Positions 10,901 through 20,397 of a stretch of 64,000 nucleotides of DNA are shown piece after piece. Source of the stretch: Eledone cirrhosa (Eukaryota > Mollusca > Cephalopoda > Octopoda > Eledonidae); the NCBI GenBank assembly GCA_964016885.1, contig OZ024743.1, positions 77,518,541 to 77,582,540 on the forward strand, written 5' to 3'. The notes beneath the pieces are model-generated. The model was given only the letters and a program-made list of their open reading frames with translations, made no database searches and was not told where the DNA came from. The position numbers and the translations under genes were made by a program. How positions within the stretch are numbered: the first letter of the stretch is position 1; every line of letters starts with the position of its first letter.

Positions 10901-12174
10901 TCTCTCTCTTTCATCCACTGCCTCCGTCTCTCACTCTCCCCATCTCTCTCTTTCACCCACTGCCTCCGTCTCTCTCACTCTCCCCATCTCTCTTTCACCC
11001 ACTGCCTCCGTCCTCCCACTCTCCCCATCTCTCTCTTTCACCCACTGCCCCCGGCTTTCTCACTCTCCCCATCTCTCTCTTTCACCCACTGCCTCCGTCT
11101 CTCTCACTCTCCCCATCTCTCTCTTTCACCCGCTGCCCCCGGCTTTCTCACTCTCCCCATCTCTCTCTTTCACCCACTGCCCCCGTCTCTCTCACATCCC
11201 CATCTCTCTCTTTCACCCACTACCCCCGGCTCTCTCACTCTCCCCATCTCTCTCTTTCACCCACTGCCTCCGTCTCTCTCACTCTCCCCATCTCTCTCTT
11301 TCAACCACTGCCCCCGTCTCTCTCACTCTCCCCATCTCTCTCTTTCACCCACTGCCCCCGGCTCTCTCACTCTCCCTATCTCTCTCTTTCACCCACTGCC
11401 TCCGTCTCTCTCACTCTCCCCATCTCTCTCTTTCACCCACTGCCTCCGTCTCTCTCACTCTCCCCATCTCTCTCTTTCACCCACTGCCCCCGGCTTTCTC
11501 ACTCTCCCCATCTCTCTCTTTCACCCACTGCCTCCGTCTCTCTCACTCTCCCCATCTCTCTCTTTCACCCACTGCCTTCGTCTCTCTCACTCTCCCCATC
11601 TCTCTCTTTCACCCACTGCCTCCGTCCTCTCACTCTCCCCATCTCTCTCTTTCACCCACTGCCTCCGTCTCTCCCACTCTCCCCATCTCTCTCTTTCACC
11701 TACTGCCTTAGTCTCTGTCTCTCTCCCCATCTCTCTCTTTCACCCACTGCCTCCGTCTCTCTCACTCTCCCCATCTCTCTCTTTCAACCACTGCCTCCGT
11801 CTCTCTCACTCTCCCTATCTCTCTCTTTCACCCACTGCCTCCGTCCTCTCACTCTCCCCATCTCTCTCTTTCACCCACTGCCTCCGTCTCTCCCACTCTC
11901 CCCATCTCTCTCTTTCACCTACTGCCTTAGTCTCTGTCTCTCTCCCCATCTCTCTCTTTCACCCACTGCCTCCGTCTCTCTCACTCTCCCCATCTCTCTC
12001 TTTCACCCACTGCCTCCGTCTCTCTCACTCTCCCCATCTCTCTCTTTCACCCACTGCCTCCGTCTCTCTCACTCTCCCCATCTCTCTCTTTCAACCACTG
12101 CCTCCGTCTCTCTCACTCTCCCCATCTCTCTCTTTCAACCACTGCCTCTGTCTCTCTCACTCTCCCCATCTCTC
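7985..12174. repeat. 44-bp pyrimidine-rich minisatellite array with higher-order duplication
   Basis: About 95 tandem units of a 44-bp C/T-rich repeat made of CTCCGTCTCTCTCACTC, CCCATCTCTCTC and TTTCACCCACTGC. Variant units of 42-43 bp occur. Since 44 is not a multiple of 3, three units give a 44-residue period, and an open frame of 804 codons runs through the array (9788-12202). It is compositional, not a gene. Rare variants recur at a fixed spacing, so a block of about 1.6 kb was duplicated: ACTCGCCCAT at 8531 and 10147, CCCAACTTTC at 8781 and 10397, CCCCAACTCT at 9105 and 10721. From about 9187 the offset becomes 1660, one extra unit. Confidence 0.95.
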
Positions 12175-12177
12175 ACT

Positions 12178-12460
12178 AAGCAAATGGGGGCCCACACTCT
12201 GACCGCCCTCTGGCCCCGGCGGACACAATAGAGAAGGCGTTTCCCGGAGGATGGTGAGGGAGGTGCGCTGAAAGAGCCATTCCAGCTCGCGATGCTCACA
12301 TCTGCGGGTAGCCAGCTCTGTGCCGATGATGGTGAGTAGGGAGGTTGTTCTAGGGCCAAGGGCACGAGAATTCTCCACTGCCAAGGGCTCGACCGTTTGT
12401 AAATTAAATTTGTAACAGACAAACATATAACTACAATTCAAAATATATGTTGCATTCATT
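12178..12460 (-). pseudogene. retroelement C-terminal fragment next to the minisatellite
   Basis: On the minus strand this encodes LQTVEPLAVENSRALG, PRTTSLLTIIGTEL and LEWLFQRTSLTILR. It is the same protein segment as in the longer fragment at 60.8-61.4 kb (VEPLAVATSG, LEWLFQR equivalents). In that paralogue the segment lies downstream of a KRPDGM block, as found after the reverse transcriptase in some invertebrate retroelements. Only about 90 codons remain here, with frameshifts. It directly abuts the 44-bp array. Confidence 0.6.
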
Positions 12461-12599
12461 ACTCTCGGATTACAAATGACTCATAATGAACTCGTTTTCA
12501 ATACATGTGCGTGAATGTGACGTCAATCAAATTTATATGGTATTTCTGAGGTCAGCAACTCTGATACGGGGTCATGGCTGATATTCATTGGTATGTTGG

Positions 12600-12740
12600 A
12601 GTACCTGTGTGTGCATAGGTCTGTGTGTTTGTGTATGGGTCTGTGTGTGTGTGTGTGCATAGGTCTCTGTGTGTGTGTGTGTGTGTATGGGTCTGTGTGT
12701 GTGTGTATGGGTCTGTGTGTGTGTGTATGTATGTGTGTCA
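12600..12740. repeat. (TG)n with GGTC interruptions
   Basis: TGTGTG runs interrupted by repeated GGTCTGTGTG or ATGGGTCTG units, forming a short compound minisatellite. Short plus- or minus-strand frames here are repeat artefacts. Confidence 0.85.
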
Positions 12741-12904
12741 AATGACACATTTCGTAATAAATGTGCTTTAAATGTATGTTAAACGATATTTTAAAGAACT
12801 ACCACCCCGCCCCACTAATTCCACTCCACCACATTCCTTCTCATCCCACCCCACTGCACCTCAATAATCGATCCATTTTTAAATGAACAAGACAATCAAC
12901 CTTG

Positions 12905-12983
12905 TCTCAAGTGGGAAAATTCCCGTCCAAACCCATTCAAGCGTGGAAGATGGACGTTAAACGATGATGATGATGATGATGAT
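12905..12983 (+). mobile_element. RTE-type 3' end with (GAT)n tail
   Basis: The block AAGCGTGGAAGATGGACG followed by TTAAACGATGATGATG also ends copies at 36.4, 36.7, 47.6 and 63.5 kb. At 47.2-47.7 kb it follows an RTE-type protein C terminus, which identifies it as a LINE 3' tail, possibly also used by a SINE. Confidence 0.65.
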
Positions 12984-12989
12984 GAACAC

Positions 12990-13780
12990 ATTGGGGGATG
13001 CCATCTAGTACATCATGATCAACTGATGATGAATTATTAAATACATCAGTGAAATCTTCTTTCCGACGCTTAAGGATTTTTTCTGATTCTTTAATGATGG
13101 CGGTGTCGTCCTTGTAGGAACAATAGACGAAGTACTTGGACCATATACTGCACGCAAAAGACTATAAAGCAGTTTTGAATCCTTTGCGCTATAAGCACTT
13201 TGAATATCGTCAGAGATCTTCAACCACCATTTATTTTTAAGCCTTCTCAGCTCGCATTGTAAGGTGGCTTTATATTCTTTATATGTCTTTTTAATAGCAG
13301 TTAAATTCGTAGGTCACTCTCCCATAAGCTTTTCATGAAGAGCGTGTTTTTTCTTTAATAGTTTGCTGATAACCAGATTGTTATCATCAAACCAGTCTTT
13401 GTGTTGTTTTTTCGCTCTGAATCCAAGTTCTTCTCCTGCTGTATACAATTGATCCCTGAAGTTTATCCAAGTTCTATTGAAGTCAATATTATTCAAACGT
13501 TTATTCAAAGCCTCGCGTACTTCTTGTTGTTTTAAGTTTCCAACATCAATACGCTTCAATGTTTTGATCCCACACATACAAGATTTTTTTCTGAATACAT
13601 AACTTAAAATTCTCCCAAACCACCTTATGGTCTGTGTTGCACTCTGCACTACGCATGGCGCACATATTACAGACATCATTCAGGTCGCATCTCCGGGTTA
13701 CTATGCAATCTATCATGTGGTCATCTTTTGACCTTGGGTGTATCCAGATAATTTATGCTTCTTCTTTTGGTGGAAGAATG
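12990..13780 (-). pseudogene. RTE-clade LINE fragment (region between endonuclease and RT)
   Basis: Minus-strand pieces align with the linker of the RTE element at 20.4-23.9 kb. FRDQLYTAGEELGFRAKKQH and KDWFDDNNLVI correspond to its LVQRKHQDWFNEND. WWLKISDDIQSAYSAKD and SKLLYSLLRAVYGPS correspond to its TKLLYSLLRGVYGPS. Residues differ widely, so it is a separate RTE family. Frameshifts and stops occur throughout. The RT catalytic region and the endonuclease are both missing. Confidence 0.75.
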
Positions 13781-14480
13781 TATTGCAAATTGATAGGCTG
13801 AGTTCCAAACAGAGCTCAAGCAGCTTCAAACCCTTGGCATTCATATTACCAATGCCGTAATGGCCTAGTGCATCCCATGTCTCATCTCATGGCGTAGAGA
13901 ACAGCAACTTATTTTCTCCTTACGTTTTCCCCCTCACCTTAATGCCACACCCATCTTCCTTTAGTCTGCTTTGTCAGATACTTTCTATGACTCACTGAAC
14001 ATACTTCCTTTATCCTATGACACTCCTAAATTACATACATATCACTGTTAGATTCTTAAATATAAACTTATATTGAACATACACACGTTCAAATGCAATC
14101 ATACACTCACACTTACAGATCCACACATCTCACGAACATACACTAACACTGCCAGATACTTTACACATACACAAAATAACGTCAATGCACATTGTACACA
14201 CTTTCAAACTTACATTCACTCACACATACATATCCACTAACACATGGATATACACATACACTCACTATCTTTGTTACTTTACACAAAATACCTTTAAAAA
14301 TCACAAACCTTTAAACTTACACTTACACACACATATAACAACACTAATACACACACACATATATAATGACACTAACACACACACACATATAACGACACTA
14401 ATATACACTCCACTTCACCTTCTTACTCGTTACCCATGACTACCTAACAATTTGTTTTGTTTTCACTCTTCAGTTTCATT
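13781..14480. other. CA-rich simple sequence, no gene seen
   Basis: CATA/CACA-rich DNA, especially 14080-14420. A plus-strand frame at 14185-14439 is only the translation of this simple sequence. Confidence 0.6.
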
Positions 14481-14484
14481 GTAC

Positions 14485-15515
14485 TCGTATATATACATAA
14501 ATCGCAATTTCTGTCTGTGTGTGTTTGTGTGTTTGTTTGTGAACCTAAAACTCAAAAACTACCAAACCGATCTTGATGAAACTTGACATGTGTGTGGGGC
14601 TCATACCCATTTGATTTCTTACGTATATTTCATTTTAATCAAAGGGTTCCCCGGGGGCTCAAACCCACGCTTAATTTTTTCCCTTTGATTTATATGAAAT
14701 TTAAACCATAGGTAAATGACAAGATATGATGCCTATTCACAGAATTTCAGCAAATTTCAATAATATTAAGACACCCAAATGGGGGTTTAAACCCCCTATA
14801 GTGAATATTTTGGCCAATAAATGGAACAAGATTTCACGAACTCCTGCTATGGTTTTGGAGATAGACCCCCATAACCATATATATTCTGAAACTACATTGC
14901 CCAGGGTACTTGGATAAGTATATTTCATTTTAATCAAAGGGTTCCCCGGGGGCACAAAACCTCCGTTCAAAAGTTTTAAACCATAGGTAAATAACAAGAT
15001 ATGATGCCTACTCACAAAATGTCAGCAAATTTCAATAATATTAAGACACCCTAATGGGGGTTAAGCCCACTATTAGGGTTCCCCGAAGGTACAAATCCCC
15101 GCTGAAATTTTTTTCCCTTCGATTTATATGAAATTTAAACCATAGGTAAATGACAAAATATGATGAAATAATCGATAGTTCATTCTCACGCTAAGCGTTG
15201 TCCAACCGTTTGTCGCCTTACTAATCCAGCAGTTATTGTAAGTCTTCAGTTTCTCTTGAAAAAAGAATTCTCAACCTATCCCACGGTTCTATTTTTTTCC
15301 TTATAGCAACACTCAACTTCTCTGACAAACATTTTTTCGCCTGACCAATGCACTTAACAATATTTGTTTGTATTATTGTTTCGTAAATGAATTTGTCTTC
15401 GCTTTTGATTATCTGTCCTATATTTTGATTTCATTTTTGGTCTGAGAGCCATTGGCCATTTTAATGGGAACTGGGAATACACCCGCTCCCGGGTATTACC
15501 GGGTACCTCAGCTAG
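14485..15515 (+). mobile_element. non-autonomous Helitron-like element
   Basis: The left part has TTCTGTCTGTGTGTG, then a block reading AAAACTCAAAAACTACC and ACCGATCTTGATGAAA, common near the start of invertebrate Helitron-type repeats. The right end has a short hairpin CCCGG (15488-15492) / CCGGG (15499-15503), 12 nt, then CTAG (15512-15515) followed by T, matching the Helitron 3' signature. No Rep/helicase frame is present. An internal block of about 295 bp is repeated twice (from about 14624 and 14919), with a third partial copy. The exact 5' end is uncertain. Confidence 0.6.
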
Positions 15516-15580
15516 TATATATATATATATAATATTACTTCAACATATTAATAAATATAGACATTCATGTGATCAAATAT

Positions 15581-15644
15581 ATTTTATTATACATATTTCA
15601 GAGGTACTGAGCTATTTCAATAGTACGTCCTCATCAGATAAAAT
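15581..15644 (-). ncRNA. hammerhead-like ribozyme 3
   Basis: On the minus strand, CTGATGA (15637-15631) is followed by a 9-position stem II with one mismatch and one G-U (15630-15600), then GAA (15599-15597). Stem III is AT/AT in ATATGTAT, with A at the cleavage position. Stem I pairs ATTTTAT (15644-15638) with ATAAAAT (15587-15581) perfectly over 7 bp. The stem II sequence differs from the copies at 4.3 and 19.2 kb while pairing is retained, which argues for a conserved fold. Confidence 0.65.
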
Positions 15645-15649
15645 AAGTT

Positions 15650-16940
15650 GATGCTTGACATACCTTGACTATGTTGATGGTTATAATTCAGTCATGGCAG
15701 TGATTAGTTATGACAAAACTCAATATTTATATACCTTAAGTTGAAACATGAAAAATTACATATAATACAGAGGGTGCGTATGAGAATGTGTATAAAGATA
15801 TATAAATAACTAATAATATATAATACATAAACTTATATAACTGTTAAAAATTTAAATAATAATAATATAATATATGCATATCTCATTATTGCAGATAGAG
15901 GAAGTGAGAGATCGAGAAAGCAAATCATGAGGAAAGAGAGAAAAAGAAAGAGATTTGATCGTAGGAACAAAAGAAGGGAGAAATGATCAAAGGATAGAGA
16001 GAAGGAAGAAATGAAAATAAGTTTAATAGTATAAACAAAGGGAGGAAGATATGCATTGTAACGTATAAATAACGTATAATTAGATAAGTGAGAAAGAATA
16101 TCTAGGCATATTTCAAATCTTAAGTTAATTAGAAATAGTCAATTAATCAAATGACATAAGATTTTAGACTATAAAATTTGAAAGGATTTATATTATTGTA
16201 TTATATCAGAGTTCAAGCAAATGTAACGTGAAAGAGATAAATTTATGTTTATCATAACTCCAAAGGTAATCACAAGTATATTTAAAGTATATTAGAATTA
16301 AGAATATAATCAATATATTAGTCAGAAAACATTAAAATTAAAATGTTATTAATAAACCATAAAGCATTATAAATGTATTTAATAAGATATTATTAAACCA
16401 GATTTATCTAGATATACTCATTTGTATAATTTATATATATACTATAAAGTTTAAGGTTTAAGACGATATTAGTCACTTATATGTAGTATAATTACTGTTA
16501 AGAGTGTTATCAATTTGATTCAACTAGATTTTACTGTATTCAAAATTTTACATCAAGTTAAGTACAAAAAATTAATCAACTTGGATCTAAGGAGACTTTT
16601 ATACTATAAATGTACAATCATATCCTCGTGAATCATAAACAAACATTCAAAGTAATTAAACGGTTTACAAGTCTGAATACATTAGAGGTATCAAATATAT
16701 AAGATATAAGATTTAGAAAATACAAAAACCAAAATTAAATGTATTTAAACAATCTAAAGGTCATACATACTAAACAAGAGATCAGTTTAACAATTTCAAT
16801 GTTTAGGTAGAAACCCTTAATCTAATATTAATAATAGCATAAATAATAAAAGCATTACAAGAATTTTTAATCTGAGACAATATCGTTTCACGCTCAGAAT
16901 TATTAATAAACGTCTAAATCATTTCACATTTATTCAATGT
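15650..16940. other. AT-rich sequence, no gene seen
   Basis: Strongly AT-rich unique-looking DNA with short purine-rich stretches (15890-16010). No domain, RNA gene or transposon end was recognised. It lies downstream of the PLE fragment on the minus strand and may hold its 3' region. Confidence 0.45.
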
Positions 16941-16949
16941 TTTTTTCCT

Positions 16950-18545
16950 GATTTTTTTGTGAAGCTTGGAATGTAGATGCAGCTTTGTGCAAGCAATTGG
17001 AGAATAATTCACTTTTTTTGTTAATTAAGTTATCATAATTAGCAATTATTAATAGGGTCTCCATATTGCAAAGATTGCAGTTAGGTGATATTGAGGAATT
17101 CACGTAGACTTGACTATTACAAAGTTTGGACCAAAATATTGAGTATTTAAAATTTTTGTCTTTTAACGACCATATAAAGAGGTAGAAAATGTATTATCCG
17201 GATTCGAAAAAGAGTGTTTGGGATTAGAAAATCTTAATTTAAAGCTCGATGAAGTTGGACCTATATAGTTGTAGGTGATGTTATTTGCTTTAACGGTACA
17301 TTTATAAACTAGGTTCTTATCAAGACAATTATTTTGCAGAGAGCAATTCGATCTATTTCTACAGTTACATTTCGATTTACTGTTATTACTATAATTTAAA
17401 CTGTACACGTTATCATTGCTAATACTTGGAGGTGTTCTATTGTGAGTGCTTAAATTAATGTTATTGTTATTCACAGTATCAATATTATTGCTAATGTTAA
17501 TATTGCCATTATCCCTAATTGTTTGTTAGTTATGATTAAGAATTCTACTATTTATTTTTGCAATGTTCTGAGCCATATTCATAGTTGTAGAATAAGATAG
17601 CTTAATTGTGTGTCTATTAAATATGGAATGGTATTTATGTGTACTGGGAAAGCAATTATCTAATGCCTTAAAGAATAAATTTTCCAGGGGTGTTTTGATA
17701 GCTAAAGACGCAGGAGGCGCATACCAAATAACTGATTTGGTTCTGATTTTTTTCCGAGATTTATTCACGACATTAGTATTTTTATTTATATTTAAATAAT
17801 TTTTAGAGTCCGCTTTATTTACGTTATTCGTATTTTTACCTAATTTATAATTCGAATTAGTATTATTTAGATATTCAATATTATTTTTATATCCTGCCTT
17901 ATGTAACGCCTCGTTATAATAACCAGCTTTTTCATCAAAAATGGATTTGTTAGCGGATAATCTAGTTAAGCATTTTTGAATACTATTGACTATTGCATTT
18001 TTCACGGATTTAGGATGATTTGAGTAATAGTTAAGATAATTTAGATTTTCATTGGGCTTATGAATTTAAATTTAAATTAAGGGTGACATCAAGGAAGTTA
18101 ACTACTTTAGTGCTACTTTCAACTTCTAATTTGAGGTCATAATTTTTAAAGAATTCTATTATTGTTTTCTTAACCCTATTTAGTTCTGTATTGCTATGCT
18201 TAACTACAGTAAATAAAATATCATCCCTATATAAACCACCGGTAATCTCCGGCAATTTTTTATTTACCATATTGAGGATAAAAATTCCCAGAAGTTCGGT
18301 AAAGAGTCAGATGATCCCATGGTAATGTCAAAATTCTATTCCTATCCGAGCGGGTCCAAAACTCATTATTAAAATTAATTAACAGCTAGAAGAACCCTTC
18401 TAGCCGTTAATATGATATTAATCTCCTCGCTAGTGAGATCTATATGTTTATAAGCGTAGGACAAAGCCTTATTCAGGAGGTTAGGTGTAATAGATGAGTA
18501 GTAACTTGCTATGTCTATTTGAATAAATTTGTGATTTTTCTTATT
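16950..18545 (-). pseudogene. Penelope-like element fragment (RT to GIY-YIG)
   Basis: Reading the minus strand from 18545: FIQIDIASYYSSIT (RT motif A), DITMGSSDS (motif B region), GLYRDDILFTVVKHSN (motif C region) and VVNFLDVTLNL. Next comes a linker with KSVIWYAPP and NRHTIKLSYS, then a cysteine block CNCRNRSNCSLQNNC. The GIY-YIG domain follows: LVYKCTV, then YNYIGPTSSSFKLRF. After one frameshift near 17165 the C terminus continues (WSLKDKNFKYSIFW, CNLCNM, LINKKSELFSNC) to about 16960. The 5' part of RT is lost at a (TA)n tract (18558-18588). Several stops and shifts between 18270 and 18400 make it a pseudogene. Confidence 0.82.
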
Positions 18546-18797
18546 TTCTATATTTTTAAATTATATATATATATATATATATATATACAGTATTTTCCGT
18601 TGTGTTGTAATATAAATATTACACACAGTAGATTATCAGCTCACGTAGAGTTTGCTCGACGGTTCCAGTTGTAGTTCCAAAAGTAATCCGGAGAAAAATA
18701 GAAAGATTTGAATGGATACAGTTTAGTTGAAAGGAATTTATTGACACGTGTTTCTATAACAGTTACATAACCTAAAACAGCTATCTACAAACTTTTA

Positions 18798-18798
<1 letters not shown>

Positions 18799-18888
<90 letters not shown>
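18799..18888. repeat. (TA)n microsatellite
   Basis: Uninterrupted TA repeats of about 90 bp. It precedes hammerhead-like unit 4. Confidence 0.95.
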
Positions 18889-18892
<4 letters not shown>

Positions 18893-18933
18893 GGGAACAA
18901 AGAATCAATATTGCATCATATACATATTTAAAT

Positions 18934-19024
18934 ACATATTACATATGTTTCAGTGCCGATCAGCTCGAGGAACGATCGATTATGTTCGTTCCTGACTCTG
19001 GCATCAAAATCTCCTCAGATATGT
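18934..19024 (-). ncRNA. hammerhead-like ribozyme 4 (long stem II)
   Basis: On the minus strand, ACATAT (19024-19019) precedes CTGAGGA (19018-19012), a CUGANGA box with N=G. A long, imperfect stem II follows, including TGCC/GGCA and AGGAACGA/TCGTTCCT. GAA (18951-18949) then leads to a self-complementary stem III ACATATGT (18948-18941). A18940 is at the cleavage site, and ATATGT (18939-18934) closes a 6-bp stem I. A truncated 3' half of the same unit appears near 47829-47842. Confidence 0.55.
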
Positions 19025-19054
19025 GTTCTCACATGTAGGCTTTATTGCCACAAG

Positions 19055-19196
<142 letters not shown>

Positions 19197-19237
19197 CGAT
19201 ATTAACAAATGGAAACTATATTTATAAAACCATATTT

Positions 19238-19300
19238 ATTTCATTATACATATTTCAAGGACACCAAGTTAAATTATGGTGTGCTTTCATCAGATAAAAT
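19238..19300 (-). ncRNA. hammerhead-like ribozyme 5
   Basis: Minus-strand CTGATGA (19293-19287), stem II with ACACCA/TGGTGT, GAA (19256-19254), and an AT/AT stem III in ATATGTAT. A is at the cleavage site, and stem I pairs ATTTTAT (19300-19294) with ATGAAAT (19244-19238) over 7 bp including one G-U. It is the same repeat family as 4340-4403 in opposite orientation. Confidence 0.62.
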
Positions 19301-19303
19301 ATA

Positions 19304-19820
19304 ATATAGAGCAGTTTTATAAATAAATATTGACATACCCTTAAAGAATGCAACCATTACTGTTGGAAGCTCCCGTACCTCTGAATAAAAGTGTTTAAAA
19401 TGTAAACTTATTAAATAAGTTTCGATGTAATTGAAGTGTATATCGTAAGGAAGGGACATCTTAAGGCTTTAACTATAAAGAAATGTTTTTTTTCCATTCC
19501 ATTACTGTTTTACTGATTGTATTTTTCTCTAATCTACTACAAACCCTTCATAGATTGACGGGAGATGTGCAGTGTATTACCAAGTGGCTACTGTGGCTGG
19601 CAATTGTCTTTATTGGTAACTAATGGTACGATCGTTGGTGGTAGTTTCTATACGAATGTTACTGGCTGTTTTTGGTGTTTAAATATAAAAGTGTGTTTTA
19701 ATGAGTACTTAAAGCGTGTAGGTATTTTAAGGCTTAAACTATGAAAACAACGGTTGTCTTTATGGTTTCTCTATATCGTGGTTGGTCCTGGAACGTATCC
19801 CCCGCGATAAACGGGGGATT
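19304..19820. other. no recognised feature
   Basis: AT-rich DNA with no supported gene. It follows the ribozyme-bearing repeat, is probably part of it or of flanking DNA, and ends at a (TA)n run at 19826-19865. Confidence 0.4.
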
Positions 19821-19821
19821 A

Positions 19822-19875
<54 letters not shown>

Positions 19876-19923
19876 CTGGGGGGGGGGGATGCGTGTCGTC
19901 AACTTTTCTAATTTCTGATTCTT

Positions 19924-19959
19924 TCTTCTGATGAAGGACTAGCGTCCGAAACGTTAAGA
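19924..19959 (+). ncRNA. hammerhead-like ribozyme 6 (self-complementary stem III)
   Basis: CTGATGA (19928-19934), an extra A, stem II GGAC/GTCC with a TAGC loop (19936-19947), then GAA (19948-19950). Next come ACGT (19951-19954), T19955 at the cleavage position and stem I TCTT/AAGA (19924-19927 with 19956-19959). ACGT cannot close a hairpin on itself, so cleavage would need a dimer, as known for some natural minimal hammerheads. The extra A after the box lowers confidence. Confidence 0.5.
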
Positions 19960-20050
19960 CTCTTCCTGCTATATCAAGCGTTAAACTAATGTATTCCTTC
20001 CATATACTGTACTAATTGTGTTGTTATTTCTGTTTACTTTTACATATACA

Positions 20051-20138
20051 TACATACATACATGATGGCTGCCCCCTCGTTATCGAGTATGACCATTGCA
20101 CGAGGAGAAAAAAAAATTAATAAATAAAAAAAAAAAAG

Positions 20139-20217
<79 letters not shown>

Positions 20218-20340
20218 CACACACACATATACATTAATAACAATAATAATAATAATAATAATAACAACAATAATAATAACGACAACAACAATAATAATAT
20301 ACATATACATATATATATACACATACACGCACACACATAA
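20051..20340 (-). mobile_element. 3' tail of the RTE element, expanded by microsatellites
   Basis: Downstream of the RTE stop codon lies a compound tract of CATA, AAT/AAC and (TA)n repeats (20141-20340). It ends in a block that on the minus strand reads CTCGATAACGAGG then GGGCAGCCATCAT (20100-20061). The same terminal block occurs at 56.12-56.15 kb on the plus strand. I take it as the true 3' end of this LINE family, with microsatellites grown inside its 3' UTR. Confidence 0.6.
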
Positions 20341-20397
20341 ACATATCTATACACACACACGATAGCAACTAACAGCGCTGCGATCGAATGTGGCTTT

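Noticed and set aside
9788..12202. 804-codon open frame (Ser/Leu/Pro-rich)
   Set aside because: It is the translation of the 44-bp minisatellite. The period of 44 residues comes from three units, composition is C/T only, and there is no start context or domain.
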